Below, piece by piece: positions 1-11,595 of a DNA stretch of 64,000 nucleotides. The position numbers and the translations under genes were made by a program. Each line of letters opens with the position of its first letter. The first letter of the stretch is position 1. The notes under the pieces are model-generated. The model searched no databases. It saw only the letters and a program-made list of their open reading frames with translations, and was not told where the DNA came from. Source of the DNA: Lathyrus oleraceus (Eukaryota; Streptophyta; Magnoliopsida; Fabales; Fabaceae); NCBI RefSeq assembly GCF_024323335.1, contig NC_066581.1:224197039-224261038 (forward strand). The letters run 5' to 3'.

Positions 1-1140
1 TATATTATTAGCACGATACACACTTTAACATTTATCTACAAAGTGTAACTTCATTATTAAAAGTTTAAATTTCTAATCTCAATTAAGGGATATTTTATTT
101 TATATTGTAAATTTATAAATATCACCAATATATTTTTATTAATACATAAATATAAATAAATACTATCAGAAATTAATATTTAAAACAACCTTCACATAAA
201 TTTAACTCAATAAACACGTATGAATTGACCTATTTGTCAATGAACTAAATCGACTAACTGATAATTGAATGTCATATGAGACAACTAAATCAACTAACTG
301 ATAATTGAATATGAAACGAGACATTTATAAATCTGATAGAGAAATGATCATCATAACCCCACCCTATAGTACAAGTTGAGATATTACGAGAGGAACAGTA
401 TAGCAATCTATAGTTTGCCCCCACCATTAGGATTTACGAGAGGGATCGTTAAGCACATATATGCAAGTTGCAAGAGATTATTGGAATCTTCTTTTCGGAT
501 TAATCCTTAGTTTCCATCTCCATCATGTGCATGTATATAACTTTTTCATAACTTTACAAAATATAATAAAGTTATGCACCTTTCTTGTGCCCTTCTGCAA
601 ATGCCACAGAACAGTGAAAACCTCCAAAAAAATAGAAAAAGATGTAGCAGCTACTTGCATATTCATGTTGTATAGGAGTACAGAAATTAAATTGAATTAA
701 ATTAATTTTTAACTTCAAAACATTCCAAACAGAAAATGCCACTGCACTGCAGTAATTAGTTTAAACTATATATTGAATGTACTAAAAATATAAGTGGTTG
801 ATAATTGAAGTTTTAGATGAGTTGATGTGTCCCATTTAATTTCCACACTTCATTATTTTTTGGCATCAATTTCATGTCTACCCACCGAATTATTAATAAA
901 TTCTTGCACCTAGACATAGCTAGCTAATGTATCTCTATAGCTTGACATAACTGCTATGGATGAAGTTCAATATTTTCTTGTAAAAAAATTTTTACTACAA
1001 CTCTTTTAAGAGAGAAAGATGAAATCAAACCAACCAACCTCCACATTAAACCATGGTGATTGCGGTTACAATATTGCTGATACAGTAATCTATTAGAATA
1101 TAAATTCTGCATGCTGCATCTTAATAGTAAAATATGATTT
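1..1140. other. A+T-rich flank, no gene seen
   Basis: No reading frame here has a recognisable domain or a convincing coding pattern. Two weak repeats are visible: a 40-bp tandem duplication at 243-322, and a segment around 100-230 whose wording recurs loosely near 2450-2560 (TATAAATA, AATATAAATAAATA, then a CTCA/TTCA-AGTAA-like tail). I read it as intergenic DNA left of the VQ gene block. Confidence 0.5.
243..322. repeat. 40-bp tandem duplication
   Basis: Two adjacent 40-bp units begin AACTAAATC at 243 and 283. They share ACTAACTGATAATTGAAT and end in GAGAC, with a few substitutions between them. No function is implied. Confidence 0.7.
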
Positions 1141-1364
1141 TCATCATGTTCATTCAAATTTTTTCACTAAAAATTAAAATTTTATAACTAAATCTAAATT
1201 TTCTTCCTAACTAATGAAATTTTTTATTGATAACAATCTGTAGTAAAACTTTGAAAAATTATTTCACTTCGCAGCAGTTGCAATGAACATAAGAGCAATC
1301 GCAATTGCAACCTCATCTGCGATTACAACTCCAGTTTAAAGCTATGTATGCATTAAGCAACTTT

Positions 1365-1436
1365 AAATTCCTATAAAAACCTAATTATTATAGTCATTAT
1401 TGTCTTGTATATATAAGTTGCTGCATCATGGGAGAA
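1365..1436. other. 72-bp segment identical downstream of both VQ genes
   Basis: From AAATTCCTATAAAAAC to CATGGGAGA this segment is base-for-base identical to 23126-23197, while sequence on both sides differs by substitutions and indels. It starts about 220 bp past the VQ stop codon. On the plus strand it holds two TATA-like words (CTATAAAAA and GTATATATAA). It may be part of the 3' UTR or terminator, or an unannotated plus-strand promoter or RNA; the sequence does not decide. Confidence 0.55.
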
Positions 1437-1658
1437 TATCCAAATCATTCAAAAATTGAACAAAGTATCAAAATTTAAGATACAGTTAACATCATTCATC
1501 AGGTTCAGTCACATAAAATGCACTTATTGGAAGCAACTAATAAAATGACACATATTGACACTTCTAGAGACTTATTAAAGAGATATGTTTTAAGAGAATA
1601 TATATAAGCTATCTTGACCATACCAAATAATATATATAATTACACTGCAGCAACAGAA

Positions 1659-2189
1659 TCAATAGCTATCAAGTTGAAAAGTTTCATAAAATGCAGTTGT
1701 TGGAAGCAGATCCCAAATATTCTCCACCATCTGAGGAATCAAAAGTACATCTTCATCAAAACCCTCATATGAGCATCCTCCACCAGGTTCCACCACTTGA
1801 TCAACAGAATCCACAAGAGGAGGCACAGCCACAACCATCTGATCATTTTCATCACAACCCATTCTAATATACTCAGGGTCAGCATCGCTGATATCGCCGA
1901 CGAACTCTTGAAATTTCGAAGGATCCGGCGGCGATTCAGCGTACTGACCAGTGAGTTCTTGGACCAGTGCCATAAATTCAGAGGCACTTGTCTTAACCTT
2001 CATAGGGTTGGAAATATAAACTACCTTGATGGGTTTGTTGTTTTTCTTTATGGATTTGGTTATTTTTGTTGGTGTCTTTTGTTGTAGAGAACTAATCACG
2101 GAGTTTGTGCTGCTAGTGCTAATGGTATCCATGGTTGTTTGCAGACAAGAACTTAGTACTATTGGGTTTTGTTTTGTTGAAGATAACAA
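1659..2189 (-). CDS. SIB1-like: VQ motif protein, SIB1/SIB2-like (copy A)
   Basis: This is an intact, intronless 176-residue frame. The VQ signature FxxxVQxLTG lies at residues 72-81 (FMALVQELTG). Just before it is a basic stretch and the block KPIKVVYISNPMKVKTSAS, typical of the sigma factor binding protein branch of the VQ family. Known members (Arabidopsis SIB1 and SIB2) bind the plastid sigma factor SIG1 and the WRKY33 C-terminal domain, act in plastids and nucleus, and promote jasmonate/salicylate-linked defence against necrotrophs; the same role here is inference. The N-terminus is Ser/Thr-rich and could be a transit peptide. The C-terminal half is acidic, with DEDVLL and a final hydrophobic patch. 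The length is slightly above usual for the branch. The start chosen is the first in-frame ATG, after a pyrimidine-rich leader. A paralogue lies at 23392-23922. Confidence 0.9.
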   Translation of the reverse strand: MLSSTKQNPIVLSSCLQTTMDTISTSSTNSVISSLQQKTPTKITKSIKKNNKPIKVVYISNPMKVKTSASEFMALVQELTGQYAESPPDPSKFQEFVGDISDADPEYIRMGCDENDQMVVAVPPLVDSVDQVVEPGGGCSYEGFDEDVLLIPQMVENIWDLLPTTAFYETFQLDSY

Positions 2190-2404
2190 GTGAAGAGGAA
2201 AATGAAAGAGGAAAATAATTGTGATGGAAGCAAATTAATGGAAAGTTAAATGGATAGCGAGGGCTATAGGCATAATCCAACTCACAGCCGACACTAGCCG
2301 CGCGTGGGGTGCACTTTTTTTTCATAATTTTATTTATTTTTTGACAATTTATTTTGTGTAAGAAGCTATCTATCTCTAAACAACTAAAACATTGTTATAA
2401 ATTT

Positions 2405-3435
2405 TATTCTTATGATTCATGTTATTTCATTTTTTTAAAAATTATTAATTTATAAATATTTATAATTCATTTATACTAATATATAAATATAAATAAATAT
2501 CAAGTTAATAGCTGACACACATTTAATTCAGTAAGTACATACAACTTAAATTATTTCATCCACTCATATTTATGTTTTTAAACTAAATTATAGTTTTGAT
2601 CAAATTATAATTTATTCACGAAATTAATCCTATATTTTAGTTTTTATGTTTTGGCCCTTCTATCCAATTTTTGGTTAAAAAATTCTGTAAATTTTTTATA
2701 TAGCATAATTTGATGATAGGTCACAACATATATAAATTAACAAATTTTATATTATTAGATTAAAAGATAAAATTATATTTATAGAAAAACACAACAAAAA
2801 TATTTTAGAAAAGAAAGTAAAATGGAATATTTTTCTAATTTAAAGTTTTGAAATAAAAATAATATTTATGAAAACCAAATCAATTACATTATTTAAAATT
2901 AAAGTTATGGAAACAGAATTAATAAATATGATATGAAAAAAATCATGTGGTAATTTACTATAAATAATATATTTCATGAATCTTCTCTTTCAATTTTGTT
3001 GAAAAATGACAGATTATGTAACTCAAGATTAGAGGTTCGATTTTCAGCTCCTACAAATTTATGTTTTATTTACAACAAAAGTTTCCACATTATTTTATTA
3101 ATCATCTTATACCTCGATTGTTTAAAAACTCAACATTAAAAGTTGATTAATATTTTATTTAAATAAATTGAACGCGGTTTTTACCTTGATATTGTTCTCT
3201 CGATTTTTCTGAAAACCGAGATGTAAACTCTAAATAATGTTTTACTCAATCATCTGAATGCTATGTTTAATTCATTTTTTACGCCCTAACATTTTTCTTC
3301 GACTAAAACATCGTTCTTTCAACCTAACAAACTGAAACACCATCTTCTCCAATGAGGAAGGAAACTTGAACCTCAAACCAACACTTTTTTGTGACTCTCT
3401 ATCTTCTCCAGTATGTAATCTCATAAAATATTTTT
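2405..3435. other. A+T-rich intergenic sequence
   Basis: This lies upstream of VQ copy A. I see no coding pattern and no clear transposon ends. Short homopolymer-rich and TTTATA-rich stretches predominate. It probably includes the core promoter side of the VQ gene close to 2200-2400, but no confident TATA box could be chosen. Confidence 0.4.
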
Positions 3436-3525
3436 GTTTTTGTTGTTGTCGTTGTTGTAGTCGTCGTTGTTGTTGTCGTCATTGCTATTATTGTTGTTTG
3501 TTGTTGTTATTATTGTCATGGTTTT
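3436..3525. repeat. GTT/GTC trinucleotide-rich tract
   Basis: This is an imperfect run of GTT and GTC triplets. Similar GTT-rich wording continues more weakly to about 3655, where the Gypsy gag fragment begins. Confidence 0.75.
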
Positions 3526-3656
3526 TGAAACTTAGGGTATAATGTAATGTTGTTATTTTGCGTTATTATTATTTTCATGTTTTTGAGACTTAGTGCATAA
3601 TGTAGTGTTGTTTTTCAGGTATTTGTAGTTGTTTATTGTTTATTATTATTGTTGTA

Positions 3657-4262
3657 TTATTTTGGAATGTTCATTGTTATTAATGTACCATTATTGAACA
3701 TTGCGAGATAGTCCCTCAACGATTCTGAGAGGCCTTGTCTTATGTTGAACAAGATGATGGTCGACATATTTCTATGATGGTTGGCAGAGAATTGGTGTAC
3801 GAGTTTTCTCACCAATTCCTGATAATTCGCGATGGAAGCTTGGAGTAAACCCATATACCATCGCATGGCGGCGTTCCTAAAGGTTCCACACAACAACTTA
3901 TATTTCAGAGAGTTAGGTGCTCTGATGATGGCCATCTAAGTGTTGATGGAGGCGACGTGCTCATAAGGGTCACTGCGTCAATTAAACTTGGCCAAAGACG
4001 GAGGGTGAAATATTTCAAGGACAAACACTTCCCATATTTCTTTTGAGACTGGCTAGGGATCCGACACTTCCATTTTCTCTAGAGATTGATCTCTTGCTGA
4101 CATAATTGGATATTGAGGATATTATCCTTCAGGGTTTGATTCTGACGATGTAGTTCATCCACGGAGGCCCGCATCTCCTCCATGGCATTTACATCACTGT
4201 TTCCCCTAGTATGTTTCCCCTAGTATCTTCTGGCATAGGGGAAAATGCTCTCATGTTAACCA
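3657..4262 (-). pseudogene. Ty3/Gypsy gag fragment
   Basis: On the minus strand the open part (3935 to 3657) encodes a retrotransposon gag segment. It has ALKY/LKYKLL-like and RWYMGL blocks, then a helix-rich region with VRKLVHQFSANHHR and FNIRQG-SESLRDYLAMFN, the usual Retrotrans_gag order. A decayed leader continues upstream to about 4262, with a likely start MVNMRAF and in-frame stops. Only about 90 residues are open, and protease, RT and integrase are absent, so this is a 5' remnant truncated at about 3656. A primer binding site lies just upstream at 4352-4368. Confidence 0.75.
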
Positions 4263-4351
4263 TGGCTAAGAATATTTAGGTACATGAACGGGGGTGATAG
4301 TGAATATGGTGATTATAGAAGAAAGTATGGCCCGGGTTAGTTTCATTATGA

Positions 4352-4368
4352 CCCCACGGTGGGCGCCA
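4352..4368 (-). other. Gypsy primer binding site
   Basis: Minus strand TGGCGCCCACCGTGGGG, directly after an LTR end reading ...TTACA plus one base. TGGCGCC-type sites are the usual primer site of Tat/Ogre- and Athila-type plant Gypsy elements. It orients the remnant: LTR to the right, gag to the left. Confidence 0.75.
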
Positions 4369-4369
4369 G

Positions 4370-4820
4370 TGTAATGGTAAAAAAATAGGTGTGTGTGGTA
4401 TCCTTACAAGGATAAGGGATATTCAGGGGCCTTAGTAAATTTATTATAAAAAAGGTTTTTCCGCTGCGACAAAAGATCCTATATGATATTTTTACGATGG
4501 TTTGAGATGTCAACTTATGTGAAGTGAGAGACTCTGTATATTAGATTATATATGTTTAAGTTATGTTTTTCTTCTCTCTCATTGAAAAAAGAATATTTAT
4601 AAAAACTCTTACATCTTATGGTTCTTAGACTTTTTTCTTAATTCTCATTAAGAAAAAAATACATGCACGTAAAAAAAAAAAAAAAGAGATCGTCTCTTGT
4701 GTAATTTATGCATAATGAATTTATGAAAAAAAAATAGATTTATGCATAAAAAAATGCATGCCCATAAAATTAAAAAATAATGGGAAGAGATTATCTCCCG
4801 TGCAATATATGTGAAGTGAA
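4370..4820 (-). repeat. Gypsy 5' LTR remnant (right end uncertain)
   Basis: The LTR end (plus strand TGTAATGG at 4370) abuts the primer binding site. The other end is not visible as a clean boundary. It is placed near 4820 because homology with duplication copy B resumes soon after. The interval is A-rich, with several TGCAT/ATGCAT words and a run of 15 A. Confidence 0.4.
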
Positions 4821-4929
4821 ATCCTAGCCCTTCTTTTTCTTAATCAACTACAATAAAAATATTTTAAAAATGAATCAACGGTGAGAAAATCCATTTTATT
4901 TCCTCCCGTGAAACTTTCAATGGAGACAA

Positions 4930-5165
4930 TCCAAATCCACTTTTGGAAGCTGAAGACCGCGCTTAATTAAAAAAACAATTAATGTGACTGGAAAAATAAC
5001 AACCCAAAATCCATACAGTTTTGATGGGTTATCCACGCGCGGGTACGGTGGAAGAATGCATTAGTGATGACACCACGTGGCAGATAATTAAGGTGCCAGT
5101 TAGATATGATGACGCCAGCAGTGGGACTCTATATGACGTCATCAGACTCAACTTTCCACTTGCTA
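4930..5165. promoter_or_regulatory. Conserved upstream block with G-box and TGACGTCA (copy A)
   Basis: This block is retained in copy B (53825-54070) with few changes. It contains a perfect G-box, CCACGTGG (5073-5080), a TGACGCCA word (5110-5117) and the perfect C-box palindrome TGACGTCA (5034+100: 5134-5141). Such ACGT elements are bZIP (ABF/TGA) or bHLH binding sites in plants. Relative to the minus-strand VQ gene it lies about 2.8 kb upstream of the ATG, but only about 1.8 kb if the Gypsy remnant is discounted. Its target is inferred. It could instead be the promoter of a plus-strand gene that is now gone. Confidence 0.5.
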
Positions 5166-5484
5166 GTTGCTACTAATCTTCTTTCAATATCTTGTACAGT
5201 ACATTTATTTCTATGATTTTTAGGATAGTATTTAAGTATTTACTCCCTCCGATCAATCTACTTATAAGAGACATAGATACATAAATTGTCTTATTTTAAA
5301 ACAAAATAAAAATGATTAAACCATCAAAATGTTGAAATAAAAGGAATATCCAATCTTTCAATGTACTACTTGTTCACTCTAAGCATGGCAATGGAATCCA
5401 CCTACTCCCTTCATAATAAATTATTAAATAATGGTAAGTGTCTTAAGAGTACAAACACCCGTGAAAGAAATATACAAATAGATA

Positions 5485-5694
5485 CTCTATCCGTTCTTGT
5501 TTAAATATTATTTTTTATTATTTATATATATTAAAAAATTAATCATTAATATTATTTTTTTATCTATAATATCCTTAATTATTTATTAATTTTTTATAAC
5601 AAAAATATAATTAATACTACTTTGAATTTTACAAGTGACAATTAAAAAAATAATACTTTTTCAAAAAATGACATTTATAAAAAAATTGAGGGAA
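5485..5694. mobile_element. Stowaway-like MITE
   Basis: A 210-bp A+T-rich element flanked by TA on both sides (5483-5484 and 5695-5696). The left end CTCTATCCGTTC and right end AATTGAGGGAA are degenerate inverted versions of the Stowaway CTCCCTCCGT terminus. It has no coding capacity. A second partial Stowaway-like end (CTCCCTCCGATC) lies near 5242. Confidence 0.5.
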
Positions 5695-5699
5695 TAATA

Positions 5700-6735
5700 T
5701 GTTAAAAAAAGTAATTAAAAAAGTAATTATAAACTATCTGTATTAGTAAAGTTAATGTACAATTTCTCAAAAAAATATTTATACATTATTTCAACGTGAA
5801 TATGAATTATATATATATTTTGTGAATAAATATAAATTTCATACTCAATCTTAAATAGGAAGAAAAAACTCATAAATAATGGAGTCATTACTATAAAAAA
5901 GATATTTAATCACGGTTGGAAGAATAATATTACTATTGAGGGAGGTTTATGGTAAAGTAGTTCATATGTGATAAAGTAAAGTATGATAATAAATGTGCTA
6001 TTTACCACCACATTATAAAATGCAGTAGTGCATTATGTATCACAACAGTTTCTTATAATAATCATAGTTTCTTATAATTATCACAGTTGTTCCTTTCAAT
6101 TATAGTGAAAGACTCAACACAACTTTTCACAACGGTTGTATCTTTCAACTGCGGTCATATACTCATTTGAGTTTATTATAACTTATCTGAAATGCTTATT
6201 TCACCAACTACTCATTAAACATATAACTTTTCAATCTGATATAGAAATTAATAATTTAACAAATTAAGTTATATTGTAATAACAAGTTACAATAATCAAT
6301 GTTTTCTAAACCTTCTTCATTTCATTCTCCGTATCTCGCTTTAGGAGGGCTAGAATTAGGTTCAATGTTTGTGACTCTTCAACTAACATTTTATTATCTA
6401 CTAGTTCATTGAACTAGTAAAGAAGGAAGTGTTGATTGAAAAATTACAAATATTAAACCAAATTCTAACTCTCAAAGAGAGAGATACGTAAAATGAAAGG
6501 AAGAATGCTCAAAAAGCATTGATCAATGTAAGTTGTTTTCTAACATAACTTAAATTTTTATATTATAAATTTCTAATTCAATTAGAAAAGTTATTTAGTT
6601 AGTGACATGTTGGTAAAACACTCAAACCACATATGACATAATAAACTCATCTTCTAGGACATGTTGGTGTAACGTAGTGAAAATTCTAATGTACAAGATA
6701 TATCATTAAAAATAACAAAAATATCAACAATCTAA
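5700..6735. other. Unassigned sequence, possible CACTA-type subterminal DNA
   Basis: No gene is seen. Around 5889 a degenerate ACTATAAAAAAG end is followed by repeated AACGGTT/TCACGG words and short inverted copies at 5920-6170. This arrangement recalls the subterminal repeats of CACTA elements (end CACTACAA), but no matching right end or 3-bp duplication could be fixed. Confidence 0.25.
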
Positions 6736-6739
6736 CATT

Positions 6740-7255
6740 CACAATAACTTACCTTAGCAACAACATACAACATATATCAATAAAAACTAAATCATCAACA
6801 ACATACAACTTTTACCAATAACAACATACCTTAAACAATATAAACATATATCAACAAAAACAAAATTATCAAACACAACATATCTTAAACAACATATAAT
6901 ATATATCAACAACATACAACTTTTATTAACAACACACAACATATATCAACAAAAACAAAATCATCAACAACATACAACTTTTATGAGAAACATACCTTAA
7001 ACAACATACAACATATATCAACAAAAACTAAATCATCAACAACATATAACTTTTATCAACAACATACAACATATATCAATAAAAACAAAATAATCAACAA
7101 CATAGAACTTTTATCAACAACAATATAGGTTAAACAATATACAACATATATCAATAAAAAACTAAATAGTCAATAACATACAACTTTTATCAATAACAAC
7201 ATACCTTAAACAACATACAACATATAACAACAAAAGCAAAATCAACAACAACATA
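6740..7255. repeat. Minisatellite, about 70-76 bp units
   Basis: The word ACAACATATATCAA recurs near 6768, 6841, 6897, 6938, 7008, 7066, 7140 and (changed) 7216. It alternates with CAACATACAACTTTTA and CATACCTTAAAC. Full units are 70-76 bp, and three shorter steps of about 42-57 bp lack the CATACCTTAAAC segment. It has no dyad repeats or spacer logic. Confidence 0.75.
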
Positions 7256-7522
7256 AAATATGAAAATGTCTCACGTATATATGTTATACTTTTCACCATG
7301 ATTGATAAAAATGACCTTGACTAAATGTAGGTACATATAGCAACGGTTTCTATATTAGACCATGGTGAAAGGTATTTTAATTTTAATATAAATATTAAGA
7401 TTATAAGTGTCACGCCCAATTTGTGACAAAAAAAAAAGAAAATTGATGGTGATGGTGATGTGATTCAAAGCTTGTATGGCTTAACATGTTACTACATTTA
7501 TTATTATGAACCGCAGTGAAAT

Positions 7523-8143
7523 TGTTGTTCCTTTTTGGTTTAGCTACTTTATGCATAAAAAAACATGGTATTAACACATGATGGATATGATGTTCTAGCT
7601 GGTGTGGTGCATCTGCCCCAACTGCTTTTGTGAAGAAAGCCAAACAGATGTCTCAGCATGTGACCTTTGTCTGCAAGTCAAGGTTGTTGAGGTATAGAGA
7701 CTCATTCCACGCCTTGAAGATCCCGATCCCATTGGTTTATTTAGTTGAGTTGTAATTCAATATTGATCACTTTGTTTGAGTTATTTTTGTTGTTAATCAC
7801 TAGGGTTAGTGATTGAGAGAAAGTGAGAGCGGGTTCTCATGTTTATGGGGAGTCCTAAATAGAAACACATTTAGTGTAGAATTAAGAAGAGGGCCATTGA
7901 ACAAGGGGCTTGTTCATTTAATACACTTTTACTAATTCTATTAAAGAATGGATTTCCTTTCTTCGGTATAGTGCCCTGCATATGTAGGTACCGAACTGAG
8001 TTATTAATTCTATTGTGTTTTTTTTGTTGTTTTCACTTTGATTCATAATTGATTTCATATTATATTCAATCTGGTTTAATAAGTTAGACAAGTTGTCCCA
8101 GACATCTGGTCCTACATATATCCCCCTAAGGAATAAAATTTTA
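7523..8143 (+). repeat. SIRE-like 5' LTR
   Basis: Begins TGTTGTTCC and ends ...ATTTTA. It aligns with the 3' LTR across TTTAGTTGAGTTG, ATCACTAGGGTTA, GATTGAGAGAAAGT and GTTGTCCCAGACATCT. It is 621 bp against 978 bp for the 3' LTR, because two internal stretches present near 19270-19540 and 19575-19660 have been lost. Confidence 0.85.
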
Positions 8144-8145
8144 AT

Positions 8146-8157
8146 TTGCATCAGAGC
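8146..8157 (+). other. Primer binding site (initiator Met tRNA type)
   Basis: TTGCATCAGAGC, a close variant of TGGTATCAGAGC, follows the 5' LTR after a two-base AT spacer, as in most Copia elements. Confidence 0.8.
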
Positions 8158-8208
8158 ATGCACCTTGTTATGTTTGGATGAGCTCCAGGAAATATATTTT
8201 ATGTTCAT

Positions 8209-10408
8209 ATGGATAACACAAAGGATGGTCGGTCTGTCAATACACCACTCGTTTTAGATGGCTCCAATTATGATTGTTGGAAAGATAAAATGGCATCCTT
8301 TCTCAAATCTATGGACAATAAAACATGAAAAGTTGTGGTAAAAGGTTGAAAACACCATGTGATTACTTCTGAAGATGGATCATCAACCTTAAAAGTTGAA
8401 GCTTAATGGACTAATACAGAAGATAATGAAGCTCTTGGAAACTCAAAGGCTTTAAATTATATTTTCAATGTTGTTGATAAAAACATGTTTATATTGATAA
8501 AGACATGTACTGAAATAAAAGATGCTTGGGAGATTCTCAAAACTGCTCATGAAGGTACATCCAAGGTTAGAATGTCAAGACTGCATCTCCTCACTACTAA
8601 GTTTTAGAATCTGAGAATGAATAAAGATGAATCTATTTCTGACTTCAACATTAGACCGCGTGACATTTCCAATACTTCCTTTGCTTTAGGAGAGAATATG
8701 TCTGAAGAAAAGTTGTCCAAAAAAATCTAAGATCTCTTACCAAGAAGTTGTATATGAAGGTCACTGCAATTGAAGAAGCCCAAGACCTTAGCAACGTGAA
8801 AGTTGATGAACTCATTGGTTCTTTACAAACCTTTGAGATAGTATTGAATGATAGATATGAAAAGAAAAATAAAAGCATAAATTTTTTGTCTAACACTGAA
8901 GAGGATGAAGATCAAGGTGAAAACCTATCAGATGTTATGGCACTTATTGGAAGAAAGTTCAACAAATCCTTGATAAGGCTGGGCAGACAATGGAGGACAA
9001 ATTTCCAAGACAATGGTTCAGACATAAGCTCCCAGAGCAAGAGAAAATATAAAGATAAATCTAACCAAGGAAAAGGAGTTTAATGTCGTGAATGTGAAGG
9101 GTTTGGTCACATAAAAGCCGAATGTCCTACCTTTCTTAAGATACAAAAAAGGGAATTGTCAATCACTTGGTCTGATTCTGATGATGAAAGTGAAGGATAA
9201 TTAGCTAAAAAGTGATAGCTTCACTGGAAAATATGACTCTTCTAGTGAATCTAGTGATGAAGATACATAAGAGCTTACTGAAGCTTATAGAGAGTTTCTC
9301 ATTGAGTGGAAGGACTCTTGCATGAGAGAAGAGAAACAAAAGAAAACCATAAGTGGCCTACTAATGGAAAAGGAAAAGCTTGGCTCGACCATTGCATATC
9401 TAGAAGAAGAGGTCACACTGTTAAAGTTCAAACAAGATAATATGACAAACTTTGTATGCATGTTAAATAATGGTTCTGATGTGTTAAATGAGATCTTGTA
9501 GATTAGAGAATAAGGCTATATGGTTTAACTACAGTTCCATGAACAAAAAGTTCAAAGTTCCCTTTAAGAAGTTTGTTTCTCCTGAAAAGAAAGTTGAGTT
9601 TCTAATGAAGAACCACATGTCCCAGCATCTTGCTCAACAAGTGTACCCTCATAAGAAAGACAACAAGAAAGCATCTTGGAGGTGTCACCACTGTGGTAGA
9701 TATGGCCATATAAGATCTTTTTGTTATAAATTATATGAATATCCTCAATCTTATAGTCAACATGAGTTCAATAGAATGAAAGGGAAGACAAATCAAGCTA
9801 AGAAAGTATGGAAACCCAAGGAAAATGGAAGTTGTCTCATTGCTTATACCTTTCTTAGAGCTTCATCAAGAAAATATTGGTATTTTGGTAGTGGATGATC
9901 AATGCGCATGACTGATGAAAAAAGTTATCTTGAAGAGTTGAAACCATAATCTAACAATTATGTCACATTTGGTGATGGAGCTAGAGGAAGAATCAAGGTC
10001 ATAGGTAAACTAGTTAGTCTAAGTTTTCCTTGTCTTGATGATGTGTTATCAGTAGAAGGATTAATTTCTAACTTGATCAACATAAGTCAACTATATGATC
10101 AAGGTATGAATGTTAGCTACTACAAGTCTGAATGTATTATCTCTAGCAAAGATCAAGCGGTTTTAATGAAGGGTTCAAGATCCAAAAATAATTGTTATAT
10201 GTGGATATCTCAATCCTCATCCAAAATTAAGACCATGAGGGAGATCATATATGAAAATATTATGAAAGAAGTGCCAAAACTCATGATTGAAGAAGATAAA
10301 ATCTGTCAAGTGTGTCAAATAGTCAATATGTCCCACAAGATGCTTCAACATCCTACCTCCACTAAAAGCCTGAAGTTACTTCCTATGAACCTCATGAAAT
10401 CCACATAA
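8209..10408 (+). pseudogene. SIRE-like gag-protease-integrase remnant
   Basis: Starts at ATG 8209 with the SIRE gag opening (LDGSNYDCWKDKM-like). A gag helical region runs to about 9080. A CCHC zinc knuckle CRECEGFGHIKAEC lies near 9085-9130. An acidic/coiled stretch follows, then a second knuckle CHHCGRYGHIRSFC near 9680-9720. The protease begins near 9880 with WYFGSG in place of the active DSG motif, followed by VTFGDGA and NLINISQL blocks to 10220. The GAG-pre-integrase end (CQVCQ...MSHKMLQHP) stops at 10408. Several in-frame stops and frame changes break it (for example near 8325, 8400 and 9082), and the protease motif is altered. It cannot make a functional product. Confidence 0.85.
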
Positions 10409-11033
<625 letters not shown>

Positions 11034-11079
11034 TTCTAGTACATTTTCTCACCTTCATCTCTATCAAACCAATTTTAAA

Positions 11080-11595
11080 ATGAACCAAACACCTACTGAT
11101 GTTAAAACTTCTAAACCTAAGCCTACCACTAACGCATATGAGGTTAAGATGCTAGGGGTTAAAATGTGGGAGAAAGAAACACCCAAGAAATCTAGGGTGC
11201 CTGAATCTAGCAAAATGGATGATGAACCTATCATGTATTTAAACCCAAAACCTCTGAGCATGGTTGTTCCAGATGACATTTTAACAAGAAGAACAAAGAG
11301 CACTTCCTACAAGAAGAAGAAATCTTATGAAAAGGTTAGTACTTATGGAAATAAATCTTATGTACCTATTCATAGTACTATTGAATGTATGCCTATTAGT
11401 GAGGAAGATGTGTCAAATTCCCCTTAGAAAAACATTGTTCATGCTAATACCAATGTCGAGAAACCACATGTGGAACTACATGTTGAATCACATGTTGATT
11501 CACATGCTAAACAGAATGCTGAAGCATTTGTACCAGCATCTGATGAACCCCAAGTTGAACCCACATCTGTACCTATTGGTGAAACAATTGCATAT
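11080..11595 (+). pseudogene. SIRE envelope-like gene, 5' part
   Basis: Starts at ATG 11080 ([15 protein letters not shown]), a basic, Pro/Ser/Thr-rich N-terminus. [10 protein letters not shown] segment and a Pro/Val-rich stretch follow. An in-frame stop falls at 11425-11427. The frame then continues, with repeated HVE/HVD-like codons, to 11595, where a solo LTR interrupts it; the same frame resumes at 16540. This matches the position and composition of the env-like second gene of SIRE retrotransposons, whose function is unproven. It should not be read as a host gene. Confidence 0.65.

Larger units (their letters stand above)
1146..5425. repeat. Segmental duplication, copy A (VQ locus)
   Basis: This block recurs in the same orientation at about 22845-54240. 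Matching parts are the VQ gene and its 3' flank (1146-2400 against 22850-24215), an upstream block (about 4900-5165 against 53820-54070) and a further stretch (about 5285-5425 against 54080-54240). Order and orientation are the same, so this looks like one duplicated locus rather than scattered matches. Copy A has its own Gypsy remnant (3657-4820) between gene and upstream block. Copy B has more than 27 kb of insertions at the equivalent place. Exact ends are uncertain because both sides fade into A+T-rich DNA. Confidence 0.8.

Noticed and set aside
461..700. 79-codon plus-strand frame near the left edge
   Set aside because: No recognisable motif, His/Phe-rich composition as expected from A+T-rich DNA, no paralogue in the window.
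1797..2087. 96-codon plus-strand frame
   Set aside because: Antisense to VQ copy A; the VQ frame has a clear family motif and an intact paralogue.
6740..7255. CRISPR-like array
   Set aside because: Repeats are long, imperfect and contiguous without unique spacers; this is plant nuclear DNA, so it is a minisatellite.
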